Positions 38,728-44,819 of a stretch of DNA of 46,428 nucleotides are shown in pieces. The DNA is from Paenibacillus naphthalenovorans (lineage in GTDB: Bacteria > Bacillota > Bacilli > Paenibacillales > NBRC-103111), in assembly GCF_900099895.1 (NCBI RefSeq), contig NZ_FNDY01000034.1, positions 1 through 46,428 of the forward strand, given 5' to 3'. The first letter of the stretch is position 1; each line of letters begins with the position of its first letter. The translations under genes were made by a program, and so were the position numbers. Below the pieces are notes generated by a model, which was given only the letters and a program-made list of their open reading frames with translations, had not been told where the DNA came from and did no database searches.

Positions 38728-38869
38728 TCTGCTTCCCCTCCCAGCTCTCTAAATCAATCACCATCGTAGGCACTGAACATAGTGACTCAAGCATGCATTC
38801 TTCACAGTGCGGTTGAAGATGTTCATGTACAAGGTACTTTGCTTTACGGTTGCAGCCGGTGCAGGTCAT
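38702..38869 (-). CDS. Small zinc-finger protein, 55 aa
   Basis: The ATG at 38869 follows GGGAG by 8 bases. MTCTGCNRKAKYLVHEHLQP then HCEECMLESLC has two CxxC pairs, a likely zinc finger. It overlaps the next gene by 26 bases. Not recognised. Confidence 0.6.
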   Translation of the reverse strand: MTCTGCNRKAKYLVHEHLQPHCEECMLESLCSVPTMVIDLESWEGKQNERKSEVA

Positions 38870-38954
38870 GTTAATCTCTCCCTTTTATAAATTAACCGCG
38901 ACTATTTACTCATATATGGGTATATTTAATGGGGCTAGTCCACTAAGGAGAGGC

Positions 38955-39170
38955 TTATATCGCCTCGCCGCGTTCGTGACACTCATCAATGATGGCCCAT
39001 ATCGCCGCTTCCAAACGATCCATTTTTACTTTTCGTTCTTCATCAGTCATAGGATCCGGCGCGAATATTTTGATAACTGTCCCGCCGTGATATAAAATCT
39101 CTGCTGGCTTCTTATCCATGTCATCACCTCTATGGTGATGTATATGTCTTCTGGCTTGGACAGTTTGCAT
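38955..39170 (-). CDS. Hypothetical protein with two good starts, 71 or 54 aa
   Basis: An ATG at 39170 lies 9 bases after AAGGAG, and a second in-frame ATG at 39119 follows AGAGGTGATGAC. Both may be used. The shared part MDKKPAEILYHGGTVIKIFA with MTDEERKVKMDRLEAAIWAI is a small phage protein of unknown role. The extra N-terminus is His-rich (RRHIHHHRGDD). Confidence 0.6.
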   Translation of the reverse strand: MQTVQARRHIHHHRGDDMDKKPAEILYHGGTVIKIFAPDPMTDEERKVKMDRLEAAIWAIIDECHERGEAI

Positions 39171-39184
39171 GTATTCACGCTCCT

Positions 39185-39472
39185 TTACTTAATGCGAGTT
39201 ATAATTGGCTGTTCTCTAATTTTCGGTCCAATTTTTAAGTATGCTTCTTCAATTACAGTCATAATTTTTTTGTACAGTTCGGAATCATGTTCACACGCAT
39301 CTGTTATGACTTGCACTGCAATAGGGGCAATATAATCATCTGTGTAAACCCAATCAGCGTGTCTCCAATTTTGCAGAATCTCTTGAATGTCTGATTCGTA
39401 CAAGTTACTGTTATCCACTTCTCTTAAGTAATCTCTAAATGAAACTTCTACTCCGTCAATTTTTGTCATCAT
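39185..39472 (-). CDS. Hypothetical protein, 95 aa
   Basis: MMTKIDGVEVSFRDYLREVD then YIAPIAVQVITDACEHDSEL, mainly helical. No ribosome site precedes the ATG. A tiny upstream reading frame (MKKTTNYDDKN) overlaps the start and may carry ribosomes in. Unknown function. Confidence 0.6.
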   Translation of the reverse strand: MMTKIDGVEVSFRDYLREVDNSNLYESDIQEILQNWRHADWVYTDDYIAPIAVQVITDACEHDSELYKKIMTVIEEAYLKIGPKIREQPIITRIK

Positions 39473-39503
39473 AGTTGGTAGTTTTTTTCATTGATTCACC
39501 GTC

Positions 39504-40343
39504 CTATTTAACACGTCGCAATGTGGTTTTTATTTTTTCTTGCGAAAGTAATCCGACTAAGATGTTATTGAATTTATCCAAGCAGCCCATTCGAACCATA
39601 ATGTCAATTCCGTTTACTTTTGATTTCAGGGTAGATTCGGAGTACCATTTGCCTGACTTCCGGTTGTATTCTTTCTGGATGCGTTCGCGTTCGTTTTCTA
39701 CCCTTTGTCTAACATCAATGCCATGAATCCTTTTAAGGATTTCATATACCTTGTTGTAAACTTCGTTGTGTCCAAGTCTAGTCCACCTGGCAAATTCATT
39801 GACCGTGCTTACCACTTTGGCATGATCCGGTACCGCGGTTATATATTCGGCGATGTTGTTAACGGTCGTTTTTACTTCCTCAACATCGTTGATCCTTTCT
39901 TCAAGCTGGGCTTGTTTAGTTTCGAGTGCTTTTTGTTTCTGTTCCATCATGATCATGAATTGTAATTGTGGGCTTAGTGCGGATAGATCAGGCTGAGATT
40001 GCTTAGATTCTTCTACTTTCTTGTAATAGTCATCAACGAGCTTTGAATATGCGTCCCATGCCTGATCGGTGTTAAGTGATTTTGCGTGAAGGAACGCACC
40101 TTTTTCAGTCCAGAGGTATATGGTGTGGGCTGTTTTTAAGGAAGCATGAATTTCATGCTCGTTAATGAATTCTCTTCTTTGATCGCCGGTTAGAACGAAA
40201 AAATGTTTCCCTTCTTCGTATCTTTCTTTGTTGTAATTAAAGTTGTAATTAATTCGTTTAAAATCAGTTCCAAATACTTCAGCAAGTTGAGCAGAAGTCA
40301 ATACTCTAATACCTTTTTGTTCAATTACTTTTAACTGATTCAT
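39504..40343 (-). CDS. ORF6N/ORF6C phage regulatory (antirepressor-like) protein
   Basis: About 279 aa. Residues 10-90 form an ORF6N-type domain (GIRVLTSAQLAEVFGTDFKR, then FINEHEIHASLKTAHTIYLW, TEKGAFLHAKSL). A coiled-coil middle follows, and residues ~160-279 form an ORF6C-like domain (WTRLGHNEVYNKVYEILKRI). Such proteins act as antirepressors or early regulators. The start at 40343 is 9 bases after AAGGAG. Second gene from the early promoter. Confidence 0.85.
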   Translation of the reverse strand: MNQLKVIEQKGIRVLTSAQLAEVFGTDFKRINYNFNYNKERYEEGKHFFVLTGDQRREFINEHEIHASLKTAHTIYLWTEKGAFLHAKSLNTDQAWDAYSKLVDDYYKKVEESKQSQPDLSALSPQLQFMIMMEQKQKALETKQAQLEERINDVEEVKTTVNNIAEYITAVPDHAKVVSTVNEFARWTRLGHNEVYNKVYEILKRIHGIDVRQRVENERERIQKEYNRKSGKWYSESTLKSKVNGIDIMVRMGCLDKFNNILVGLLSQEKIKTTLRRVK

Positions 40344-40356
40344 TTTCTTCATCTCC

Positions 40357-40575
40357 TTATGCTGTTTTGTTTTGATTCATATCGAATCTCTTTTGATCAA
40401 AAAAAATCTTCCAGTCAAACTTTAAAGCTGATGCAATTTTCTTTGCTACAGCAACACTCAAACCTCTACCATTTTCGATGTTTGAATATGCTGTGCGACT
40501 AATACCGGACAAAATAGCAACTTGAGATTGAGTTAATTTTCCTCTTTTTTCGATTAACCATAAACGTTTTTCCAT
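40357..40575 (-). CDS. Cro-like repressor (XRE family)
   Basis: 72 aa. MEKRLWLIEKRGKLTQSQVA, then ILSGISRTAYSNIENGRGLS is a clean helix-turn-helix, and a short acidic-basic tail follows. It is the first gene from the early promoter and lies divergent from the CI-like gene, the classic Cro position. AAGGCGG precedes the ATG. Confidence 0.85.
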   Translation of the reverse strand: MEKRLWLIEKRGKLTQSQVAILSGISRTAYSNIENGRGLSVAVAKKIASALKFDWKIFFDQKRFDMNQNKTA

Positions 40576-40595
40576 ACTTGTTCACCGCCTTTTCT

Positions 40596-40703
40596 GTTTC
40601 GTATTGAATCACCTTACAATTACATAATACTGATTCATAACGAATCTGTCAACACATATTTTATTCTTTTTGAATCAGAAGGTGTAAGGATTCGAATTGA
40701 ATC
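40596..40703. promoter_or_regulatory. Four-operator lysis-lysogeny switch region
   Basis: Consensus GATTC-N5-GAATC. O1 at 40596-40610 (GTTTC half), O2 at 40632-40646 (perfect), O3 at 40662-40676 (TATTC half), O4 at 40689-40703 (perfect). Centres are 36, 30 and 27 bases apart. O2 fills the early promoter spacer; O4 lies just upstream of the repressor promoter -10. Confidence 0.8.
40624..40652 (-). promoter_or_regulatory. Early (lytic) promoter
   Basis: On the minus strand a consensus TTGACA, 17-base spacer and TATTAT. The spacer contains O2 exactly (GATTCGTTATGAATC), so a bound repressor would block polymerase. Drives Cro and the whole early operon. Confidence 0.85.
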
Positions 40704-40705
40704 AT

Positions 40706-40711
40706 TATAAT
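40706..40711 (+). promoter_or_regulatory. Repressor promoter -10 box
   Basis: TATAAT just after O4; the -35 zone (near 40683-40688) is poor, suggesting that a bound regulator helps or that expression is low. Confidence 0.45.
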
Positions 40712-40744
40712 AATAATGTTCGTACTTGAATGGAGGTAATAATC

Positions 40745-41131
40745 TTGAAAATAGAGAGGTTGAGAAAACTACGAGAAAAGAAAGGAATATCGCAAACAGA
40801 GGCTGCAAAAAGATTAGGTATAGTAAGAACTACATATTCTAATTATGAATCTGGGAATCGGGAGCCAGACATAGAAACGATCGAGAAAATAGCTAGGTTT
40901 TATGATGTATCGGTGGATTATCTATTGGGTATTTCTGATACAAAGAGAGCCTCGCTGGTCTCGAATGGTGTCCTGGAGGCTCATAAAAACGCGGCTGTAA
41001 TTGCCGAAATTGCAGATAAATACGGGATCGACTTATCAGACCCAGCTAAGAAGAAGCAGCTAGAGGGAATAGTGAAATTGATTGTTGAGAATTATGTAGC
41101 CGATAAATCTGATGAAGGACAAGAATCATAG
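40745..41131 (+). CDS. CI-like lysogeny repressor without cleavage domain
   Basis: About 128 aa. TTG start at 40745, 8 bases after GGAGG; the ATG at 40730 lies before that ribosome site. Residues 1-60 are an XRE helix-turn-helix (REKKGISQTEAAKRLGIVRT, then TYSNYESGNREPDIETIEKI). The rest is a helical tail (SDPAKKKQLEGIVKLIVENY). It lacks a LexA-like peptidase domain (no Ser/Lys pair region), so RecA-triggered self-cleavage is not expected. Induction must come another way, perhaps through the gene at 41092-41241. Confidence 0.85.
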   Translation: MKIERLRKLREKKGISQTEAAKRLGIVRTTYSNYESGNREPDIETIEKIARFYDVSVDYLLGISDTKRASLVSNGVLEAHKNAAVIAEIADKYGIDLSDPAKKKQLEGIVKLIVENYVADKSDEGQES

Positions 41132-41241
41132 TAACGTAATATAATGTTCATAACGTCTTGCATAAACGTTTCTGGGTGCTCATTCGTTATTGACTGGATT
41201 TCGTCAAAGATTTCTTGTCCCTTCTGATCTCTTTGCTCCAT
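41092..41241 (-). CDS. 49-aa protein under a LexA-type promoter; candidate SOS antirepressor
   Basis: MEQRDQKGQEIFDEIQSITN then EHPETFMQDVMNIILRYYDS: a small helical, acidic protein. It is convergent to the repressor gene and overlaps its last 40 bases. A strong promoter (TTGAAT, 17 bases, TATAAT) lies 32-60 bases upstream, with a DinR/LexA box in the spacer. GAGGCGG-like ribosome site precedes the ATG. No family recognised; antirepressor function is inferred from the promoter and the neighbouring repressor that cannot self-cleave. Confidence 0.6.
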   Translation of the reverse strand: MEQRDQKGQEIFDEIQSITNEHPETFMQDVMNIILRYYDSCPSSDLSAT

Positions 41242-41272
41242 CACATCAACCGCCTCTTATGTTAGTGTTTCT

Positions 41273-41301
41273 ATTATATAAGAACAACCGTTCCCATTCA
41301 A
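41273..41301 (-). promoter_or_regulatory. SOS-type promoter with LexA (DinR) box
   Basis: On the minus strand TTGAAT (41301-41296), 17-base spacer and TATAAT (41278-41273). Inside the spacer, GAACAACCGTTC at 41282-41293 fits the Bacillus LexA box CGAACRNRYGTTYC at 12 of 14 positions counting flanks. Confidence 0.65.
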
Positions 41302-41363
41302 GATAAAAAATGGGTTTTGGTAGCCCTTACGTTTCAGAATATGACAAATAAGCGGAAAAAATA

Positions 41364-41379
41364 TGTGATATTTGTCACA
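41364..41379. promoter_or_regulatory. CRP/FNR-type box
   Basis: TGTGATATTTGTCACA is a perfect TGTGA-N6-TCACA site, the consensus for Fnr in Bacillus and CRP-family proteins in general. It lies about 90-100 bases upstream of the likely start of the conversion-gene transcript. Confidence 0.5.
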
Positions 41380-41433
41380 GTTTCATACATATTGCATCAA
41401 AATTCTGAACTTTCATAGAGTACTAAAGTTTCA

Positions 41434-41462
41434 TTGTGTAAAATTTATGGTAAATATATTAT
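41434..41462 (+). promoter_or_regulatory. Promoter of the conversion genes
   Basis: TTGTGT, 17-base spacer, TATTAT; transcription would start near 41469, ahead of the 44-aa gene. Confidence 0.55.
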
Positions 41463-41477
41463 TTTGATGACGCGAGA

Positions 41478-41499
41478 AAATCCCCTAGCCGATGGGGAA
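41478..41499 (+). repeat. Leader hairpin repeat, copy 1
   Basis: AAATCCCCTAGCCGATGGGG then AA. TCCCC and GGGGA pair around an 8-base loop, 17 bases before the ATG of the 44-aa gene. Confidence 0.6.
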
Positions 41500-41515
41500 C
41501 GATATAGGTGAGATT

Positions 41516-41650
41516 ATGAATAAAGACGACGGAAAAATAGATTTACGAGACCTAGATGATGCTTTTAATGAAAGCGAAAGCATCTCAAATATTTTTCCGG
41601 TTGGTAAATCGTACGACGTCGTACGATTTCCAAATTGCTCATATGCTTGA
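41516..41650 (+). CDS. Small protein, 44 aa
   Basis: AGGTGAGATT precedes the ATG. MNKDDGKIDLRDLDDAFNES then ESISNIFPVGKSYDVVRFPN: acidic start, mixed end. It contains the 24-bp perfect palindrome (41606-41629). The reading frame may be the head of a longer disrupted gene, because another frame continues openly to 41810. Not recognised. Confidence 0.5.
   Translation: MNKDDGKIDLRDLDDAFNESESISNIFPVGKSYDVVRFPNCSYA
41606..41629. repeat. 24-bp perfect palindrome
   Basis: AAATCGTACGAC followed by its exact reverse complement, with no loop. It lies inside the 44-aa frame. Possible operator, recombination site or scar. Confidence 0.85.
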
Positions 41651-41768
41651 ATCATCCTTGTTGCTGTCTGCGGCACAATATCAATTGAATCCAACCACTA
41701 ATTCAATGAATTCGGCAATAACGATCCAACTGAACGGAAATATCTATGTTTTACGGAGGAAGATAAGC

Positions 41769-41790
41769 AAATCCCCCAGCCGATGGGGAA
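41769..41790 (+). repeat. Leader hairpin repeat, copy 2
   Basis: AAATCCCCCAGCCGATGGGG then AA, one base different from copy 1 and placed 22 bases before the start of the membrane-protein gene. Confidence 0.6.
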
Positions 41791-41811
41791 AAGTGAAGAA
41801 GGTTGTTTAGT

Positions 41812-42597
41812 TTGAGTTCATTATTCGTAGGCTTAGCAAGTTTAATGGCATTTCTTGTATATGCAGGTAGTGTTATTATCCATATTTGGACGCTTGTTAT
41901 AGCATACAACAGCAGCGGTATTGCAGCGGCTATATTATCTTTCATATTCCCTGTAATTTCACAATTATATTGGTGTTATTATGAATGGAAGATAAGTGGT
42001 TTAGATTCCCCTTTCATTCAATGGATAATTGTTTTGTTGTTAATCTGGATATTTTCATTAACACTCGCTATAGCAGGTAGATTTTTGGAAAATAAAAAAA
42101 CAAGAGATGAAGCTTCGGCCTCAGTAGCAGGTGATTACATTGATGCCAATTATCCGATTGGATTTGGCGGGTGGCTCTATTTAGTTGCACTTGGGGCAAT
42201 AATTGCATTTGGTCAATCACTGTTTTATTTGTTAGATACACTAATGCCATTGTATACGTCCGCAAGAATACAGGAGATATCTGAGTATAGCCCAACACTT
42301 GCTTTCGCTGTGTTGTTTGAAACAGTTTTCAATTTATTTAACTTGTCAATTCTTTTACTCGCAGCTTATCAGTGTTTTAGACTTAAAAAAGCATTCTCCA
42401 AAACAATGATACTATTTTACTTATCTGCACTCATATTTGGATTTATTTACATATTGATAATCAGCATTGTTCCTGAAATCGACAAGCGTGTGATAGAAGA
42501 GCAATGGGGTCAACTGTTTAAAGCTTTAATAACATGCGTCATCTGGATTCCGTATATGATAAAATCAAAAAGAGTGAGAAACACATTTATTTACTAA
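41812..42597 (+). CDS. DUF2569-type membrane protein (lysogenic conversion candidate)
   Basis: About 261 aa, seven or eight membrane segments. The N-terminal third has three (LASLMAFLVYAGSVIIHIWT; ILSFIFPVISQLYWCYYEW; IIVLLLIWIFSLTLAIAG). From residue ~115 the DUF2569 pattern begins (YPIGFGGWLYLVALGAIIAF) and ends WIPYMIKSKRVRNTFIY. It acts in the cell membrane; role unknown, perhaps exclusion of other phages. TTG start about 9 bases after AAGG; a TTG at 41803 is too close. A terminator follows immediately. Confidence 0.75.
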   Translation: MSSLFVGLASLMAFLVYAGSVIIHIWTLVIAYNSSGIAAAILSFIFPVISQLYWCYYEWKISGLDSPFIQWIIVLLLIWIFSLTLAIAGRFLENKKTRDEASASVAGDYIDANYPIGFGGWLYLVALGAIIAFGQSLFYLLDTLMPLYTSARIQEISEYSPTLAFAVLFETVFNLFNLSILLLAAYQCFRLKKAFSKTMILFYLSALIFGFIYILIISIVPEIDKRVIEEQWGQLFKALITCVIWIPYMIKSKRVRNTFIY

Positions 42598-42622
42598 GCC
42601 CTCCGGGGCTTTTTCTTTTTTT
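42596..42622 (+). terminator. Terminator after the membrane-protein gene
   Basis: AAGCCC-TCC-GGGGCTT followed by TTTC and seven T. The insertion element landed in the T tract of this terminator. Confidence 0.8.
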
Positions 42623-42623
42623 C
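42616..42623. repeat. Target-site duplication, left
   Basis: TTTTTTTC, identical to 44758-44765, directly outside the left inverted repeat. Eight bases is the usual ISL3 length. Confidence 0.8.
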
Positions 42624-42648
42624 GGTTATTCGTAAAAGTGTATTGAAA
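42624..42648 (+). repeat. IS left inverted repeat
   Basis: Starts GGTTATTCGTAAAAGTGTAT and ends TGAAA; pairs with 44733-44757. The transposase terminator lies just inside it. Confidence 0.85.
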
Positions 42649-42665
42649 AAGGGTCATAATGACCC
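42646..42665 (-). terminator. Transposase operon terminator
   Basis: On the minus strand GGGTCATTATGACCC followed by five T; the transposase stop codon lies in the hairpin. Confidence 0.75.
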
Positions 42666-43964
42666 CTCTTCGATACGTTTGATTAGGGTTGAAATGTCTG
42701 TTCCGAGTGTGACGGTTTGCTCTTCGATTTCAGGACGTTGGTAAGTGAACATGTTGTACATCAGTTCAACGGATTTCTTGTAGTTGGCTTTCGCTTTCTT
42801 ATGTAGTCCTTCTGAATACAGCATTTTTGCCCTGAGAGCTTTGAATGAGTAACCACGTCCCATACGGTTCACCACCCTTGTTAAGCCGTTTATGGACTCT
42901 GTATAGGCATTTGTAACCCTATGAGTGAAATAGTTATTGATCTCATGTTGCCAGTTGCCGTAAGCCTTGATGATGTCGCTGAATGCCGATCTCATCCCGT
43001 CTGGAATAGATGCTTGCCAAGCTGTATAACGCTCTTGTGCTTCCTTTGCGTCGGATGCTTCCCATATCTCATAGAATGCTTCTTTAAGCTCGTAGGCTTG
43101 CTTGAGACGGGGGAAGTTAAGCGTCCAGGAATCAAGGATAATCTGCTCCATCGGCGTTAAGTCCTTACGGCGTTTAAGCATCAAGAAACGATCATTTTTC
43201 AACTGCCTGCGTTGCTTTGCGTCCAATTCTTTGCGGATATTCTTGCGGATTGTTTCAACCGCCAGATTAGCCATTCGCACGACATGAAACTTATCAACGA
43301 CTATAACGGCATTGGGAAGCGTCTGGCGAACTGCATCGCGGTAAGGTTGCCACATATCCATCGTGACGATTTCAACGCCTACGCGGTCAGGCAGATGGCT
43401 TAAATAGCGTATAATGGTCTCTTTATTGCGGTCCACCAGAAGATCAACTAAGACGTTCTCTTCTACATTGGCGATTACGCCTCTGGGTTTGCCGAGTATA
43501 TGGATTTCATCGATACCCAACCATCTTGGCGTAACAAACTGATGAGATGTTTCAAGGAAGTCAATGTACTTGTTGAAGATGTTTCGTACCGTGCCTTCGC
43601 TTATGCCAAGTTCATCCGCAATACTGGTGAATGTACGCTTTAGCGATTGCTCTTGGACGTATTCTTTGAATCGAACGGTGCACATGTGGTCGTCATCAAT
43701 ATCCCAAAGTATCTCGCGGAACGTCGATCCGCAGTCTTTGCACAAATAACGCTGGCGGTTAAGGATGATGCCGACACGTTTGCCGTGGATAGGTAAGTCC
43801 ATGAATAATTGACGTTTGGTTCCGAATTTCGAAAGCTTGGCTTCTAATGAGCCGCAATTAGGGCAGAAGTCTGGAGGATTCGCGACCTCTGCCCATATTT
43901 CGTAGCCATGTTCTTTTAGTTCTGTTTTAGTGACTTTCAGTGATGGGATGTTCAGTATGTTCAT
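42654..43964 (-). CDS. tnp: ISL3-family transposase
   Basis: 436 aa, full length. N-terminal zinc site Cys34/Cys37 and Cys75/Cys78 (PDFCPNCGS; YLCKDCGST), an HTH (SIADELGISEGTVRNIFNKY, ~114-133), then the DDE catalytic core: Asp152 (WLGIDEIHI), Asp203 (VTMDMWQPYRDAV) with DKFHVVRMAN, and Glu356 (TNAYTESINGLTRVVNRMGR). It cuts and pastes the element. Intact, so the element may still move. Its ATG overlaps the Cys-rich gene stop (ATGA). Confidence 0.95.
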   Translation of the reverse strand: MNILNIPSLKVTKTELKEHGYEIWAEVANPPDFCPNCGSLEAKLSKFGTKRQLFMDLPIHGKRVGIILNRQRYLCKDCGSTFREILWDIDDDHMCTVRFKEYVQEQSLKRTFTSIADELGISEGTVRNIFNKYIDFLETSHQFVTPRWLGIDEIHILGKPRGVIANVEENVLVDLLVDRNKETIIRYLSHLPDRVGVEIVTMDMWQPYRDAVRQTLPNAVIVVDKFHVVRMANLAVETIRKNIRKELDAKQRRQLKNDRFLMLKRRKDLTPMEQIILDSWTLNFPRLKQAYELKEAFYEIWEASDAKEAQERYTAWQASIPDGMRSAFSDIIKAYGNWQHEINNYFTHRVTNAYTESINGLTRVVNRMGRGYSFKALRAKMLYSEGLHKKAKANYKKSVELMYNMFTYQRPEIEEQTVTLGTDISTLIKRIEEGSL

Positions 43965-44260
43965 TGCGAAACCCTGCCAGACACTAAATCAATAAGGAAG
44001 TTCCCTATACGCCTATCGTGTTTTTTTTGTATCAATTTGTACAACTCATTGCACGAAGGGCAGAGGTCATATCCTGCATGATTCGTTGCACACGATTTAC
44101 AAATCTGATTATTACAAGTTTCATGATAGCGACCGATCATTCGTCCCTTTTCATCCTTCATGCTGGTCCAGGCATAACCGACAACGAAATCACATAGCTG
44201 AGTAGCTTCATTCTTCTTGCAAAAGGAACATGGATATTTTGGTAGTTTGATTATGTTCAT
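43961..44260 (-). CDS. Cys-rich passenger protein of the IS, 99 aa
   Basis: MNIIKLPKYPCSFCKKNEAT, then CNNQICKSCATNHAGYDLCP gives several CxxC pairs, two zinc sites at least. The ATG at 44260 overlaps the YopX stop (TAATG) and its own stop overlaps the transposase start (ATGA). Its opening MNII resembles that of the transposase (MNIL). It may regulate transposition or be a carried phage gene; unknown. Confidence 0.75.
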   Translation of the reverse strand: MNIIKLPKYPCSFCKKNEATQLCDFVVGYAWTSMKDEKGRMIGRYHETCNNQICKSCATNHAGYDLCPSCNELYKLIQKKHDRRIGNFLIDLVSGRVSQ

Positions 44261-44640
44261 TAGGCTATCAACTCTGGGTTTTCGTATTTGTTTCCGATGA
44301 CTGAGCATGTCAATGGATGATACCCGTTAGAATAAGGCTCGTAAGTAATCTCTCTTAATGGTATTTCGATCTTGCCTGATTCTTTGATCAAAAAACAAGC
44401 ATCTTTATAAATGATTTCCGCAACATAGTGTCGTTCGTCAGGGCTGTTAGGCATCTCGGTAACTTCAACAACATCACCCTCATATATCTCAACGCCTTGT
44501 TTGTCCTTGAGCCCTGTGTATTGCAAGACAACGAATCTGGGGTCTCTTGCCCATTCACCAATGATGTAATCATCATGAAGGTTAGTGGTCATAGTTTTAT
44601 GGAGGGTATCCCACCCACGAAACTTAATGTCTCTTACCAT
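44260..44640 (-). CDS. YopX-family protein carried by the IS
   Basis: 126 aa. MVRDIKFRGWDTLHKTM, then QYTGLKDKQGVEIYEGDVVE and PLREITYEPYSNGYHPLTCS are the YopX-fold hallmarks, otherwise common in phage early regions. Here it is the first gene of the transposase operon, inside the IS ends. GGAGG lies 8 bases before the ATG. Role in transposition is unknown; capture from a phage is the simple explanation. Confidence 0.85.
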   Translation of the reverse strand: MVRDIKFRGWDTLHKTMTTNLHDDYIIGEWARDPRFVVLQYTGLKDKQGVEIYEGDVVEVTEMPNSPDERHYVAEIIYKDACFLIKESGKIEIPLREITYEPYSNGYHPLTCSVIGNKYENPELIA

Positions 44641-44664
44641 TTTTTCATCCTCCTTTTTATTACC

Positions 44665-44692
44665 ATTGTACTATTTTAGGGGGTGATTTCAA
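44665..44692 (-). promoter_or_regulatory. Promoter of the IS operon
   Basis: On the minus strand TTGAAA, 16-base spacer, TACAAT. The -35 box lies within the internal copy of the terminal-repeat core (44687-44705), so transposase binding there could shut off its own operon. Confidence 0.6.
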
Positions 44693-44705
44693 CACACTTT
44701 TACGA
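44687..44705 (-). repeat. Subterminal copy of the IS repeat core
   Basis: TTTCAACACACTTTTACGA, 46 bases inside the right end and closely matching both termini. Likely a second transposase binding site. Confidence 0.7.
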
Positions 44706-44732
44706 TTTTTGATAGTTTGAACAAAGAATTTA

Positions 44733-44757
44733 TTTCAACACGTTTTTACGAAGAGCC
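44733..44757 (-). repeat. IS right inverted repeat
   Basis: Read inward, GGCTCTTCGTAAAAACGTGT then TGAAA; pairs with 42624-42648. Confidence 0.85.
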
Positions 44758-44765
44758 TTTTTTTC
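44758..44765. repeat. Target-site duplication, right
   Basis: TTTTTTTC, identical to 42616-42623. Confidence 0.8.
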
Positions 44766-44768
44766 CAA

Positions 44769-44797
44769 TTGTGCAGATATGAGAACGTTGATAAGAT
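44769..44797 (+). promoter_or_regulatory. Integrase promoter
   Basis: TTGTGC, 17-base spacer, TAAGAT. It begins three bases past the IS target duplication, so the insertion separated it from any upstream control site. Confidence 0.55.
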
Positions 44798-44819
44798 AAA
44801 ACATGAAAGGAGGATCATC

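Larger units (their letters stand above)
42624..44757 (-). mobile_element. ISL3-family insertion sequence with two passenger genes, 2134 bp
   Basis: Terminal inverted repeats of 25 bases (left GGTTATTCGTAAAAGTGTAT then TGAAA; right, read inward, GGCTCTTCGTAAAAACGTGT then TGAAA) match at 20 of 25 positions. An 8-bp duplication flanks both ends. The right end starts GGCTCTT as usual for ISL3. Inside are a transposase, a Cys-rich protein and a YopX-family protein in one coupled operon. A further copy of the repeat core at 44687-44705 overlaps the operon promoter. Confidence 0.9.

Noticed and set aside
40631..40676. Possible CRISPR-like spacing of GAATC repeats
   Set aside because: Only four short palindromes between divergent repressor genes; they are operators.
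41643..41810. Open frame MLESSLLLSAAQYQLNPTTN continuing to 41810
   Set aside because: No ribosome site at its ATG; it may be the tail of a frameshifted 44-aa gene, but the intact form is unknown, so it is not listed as a gene.
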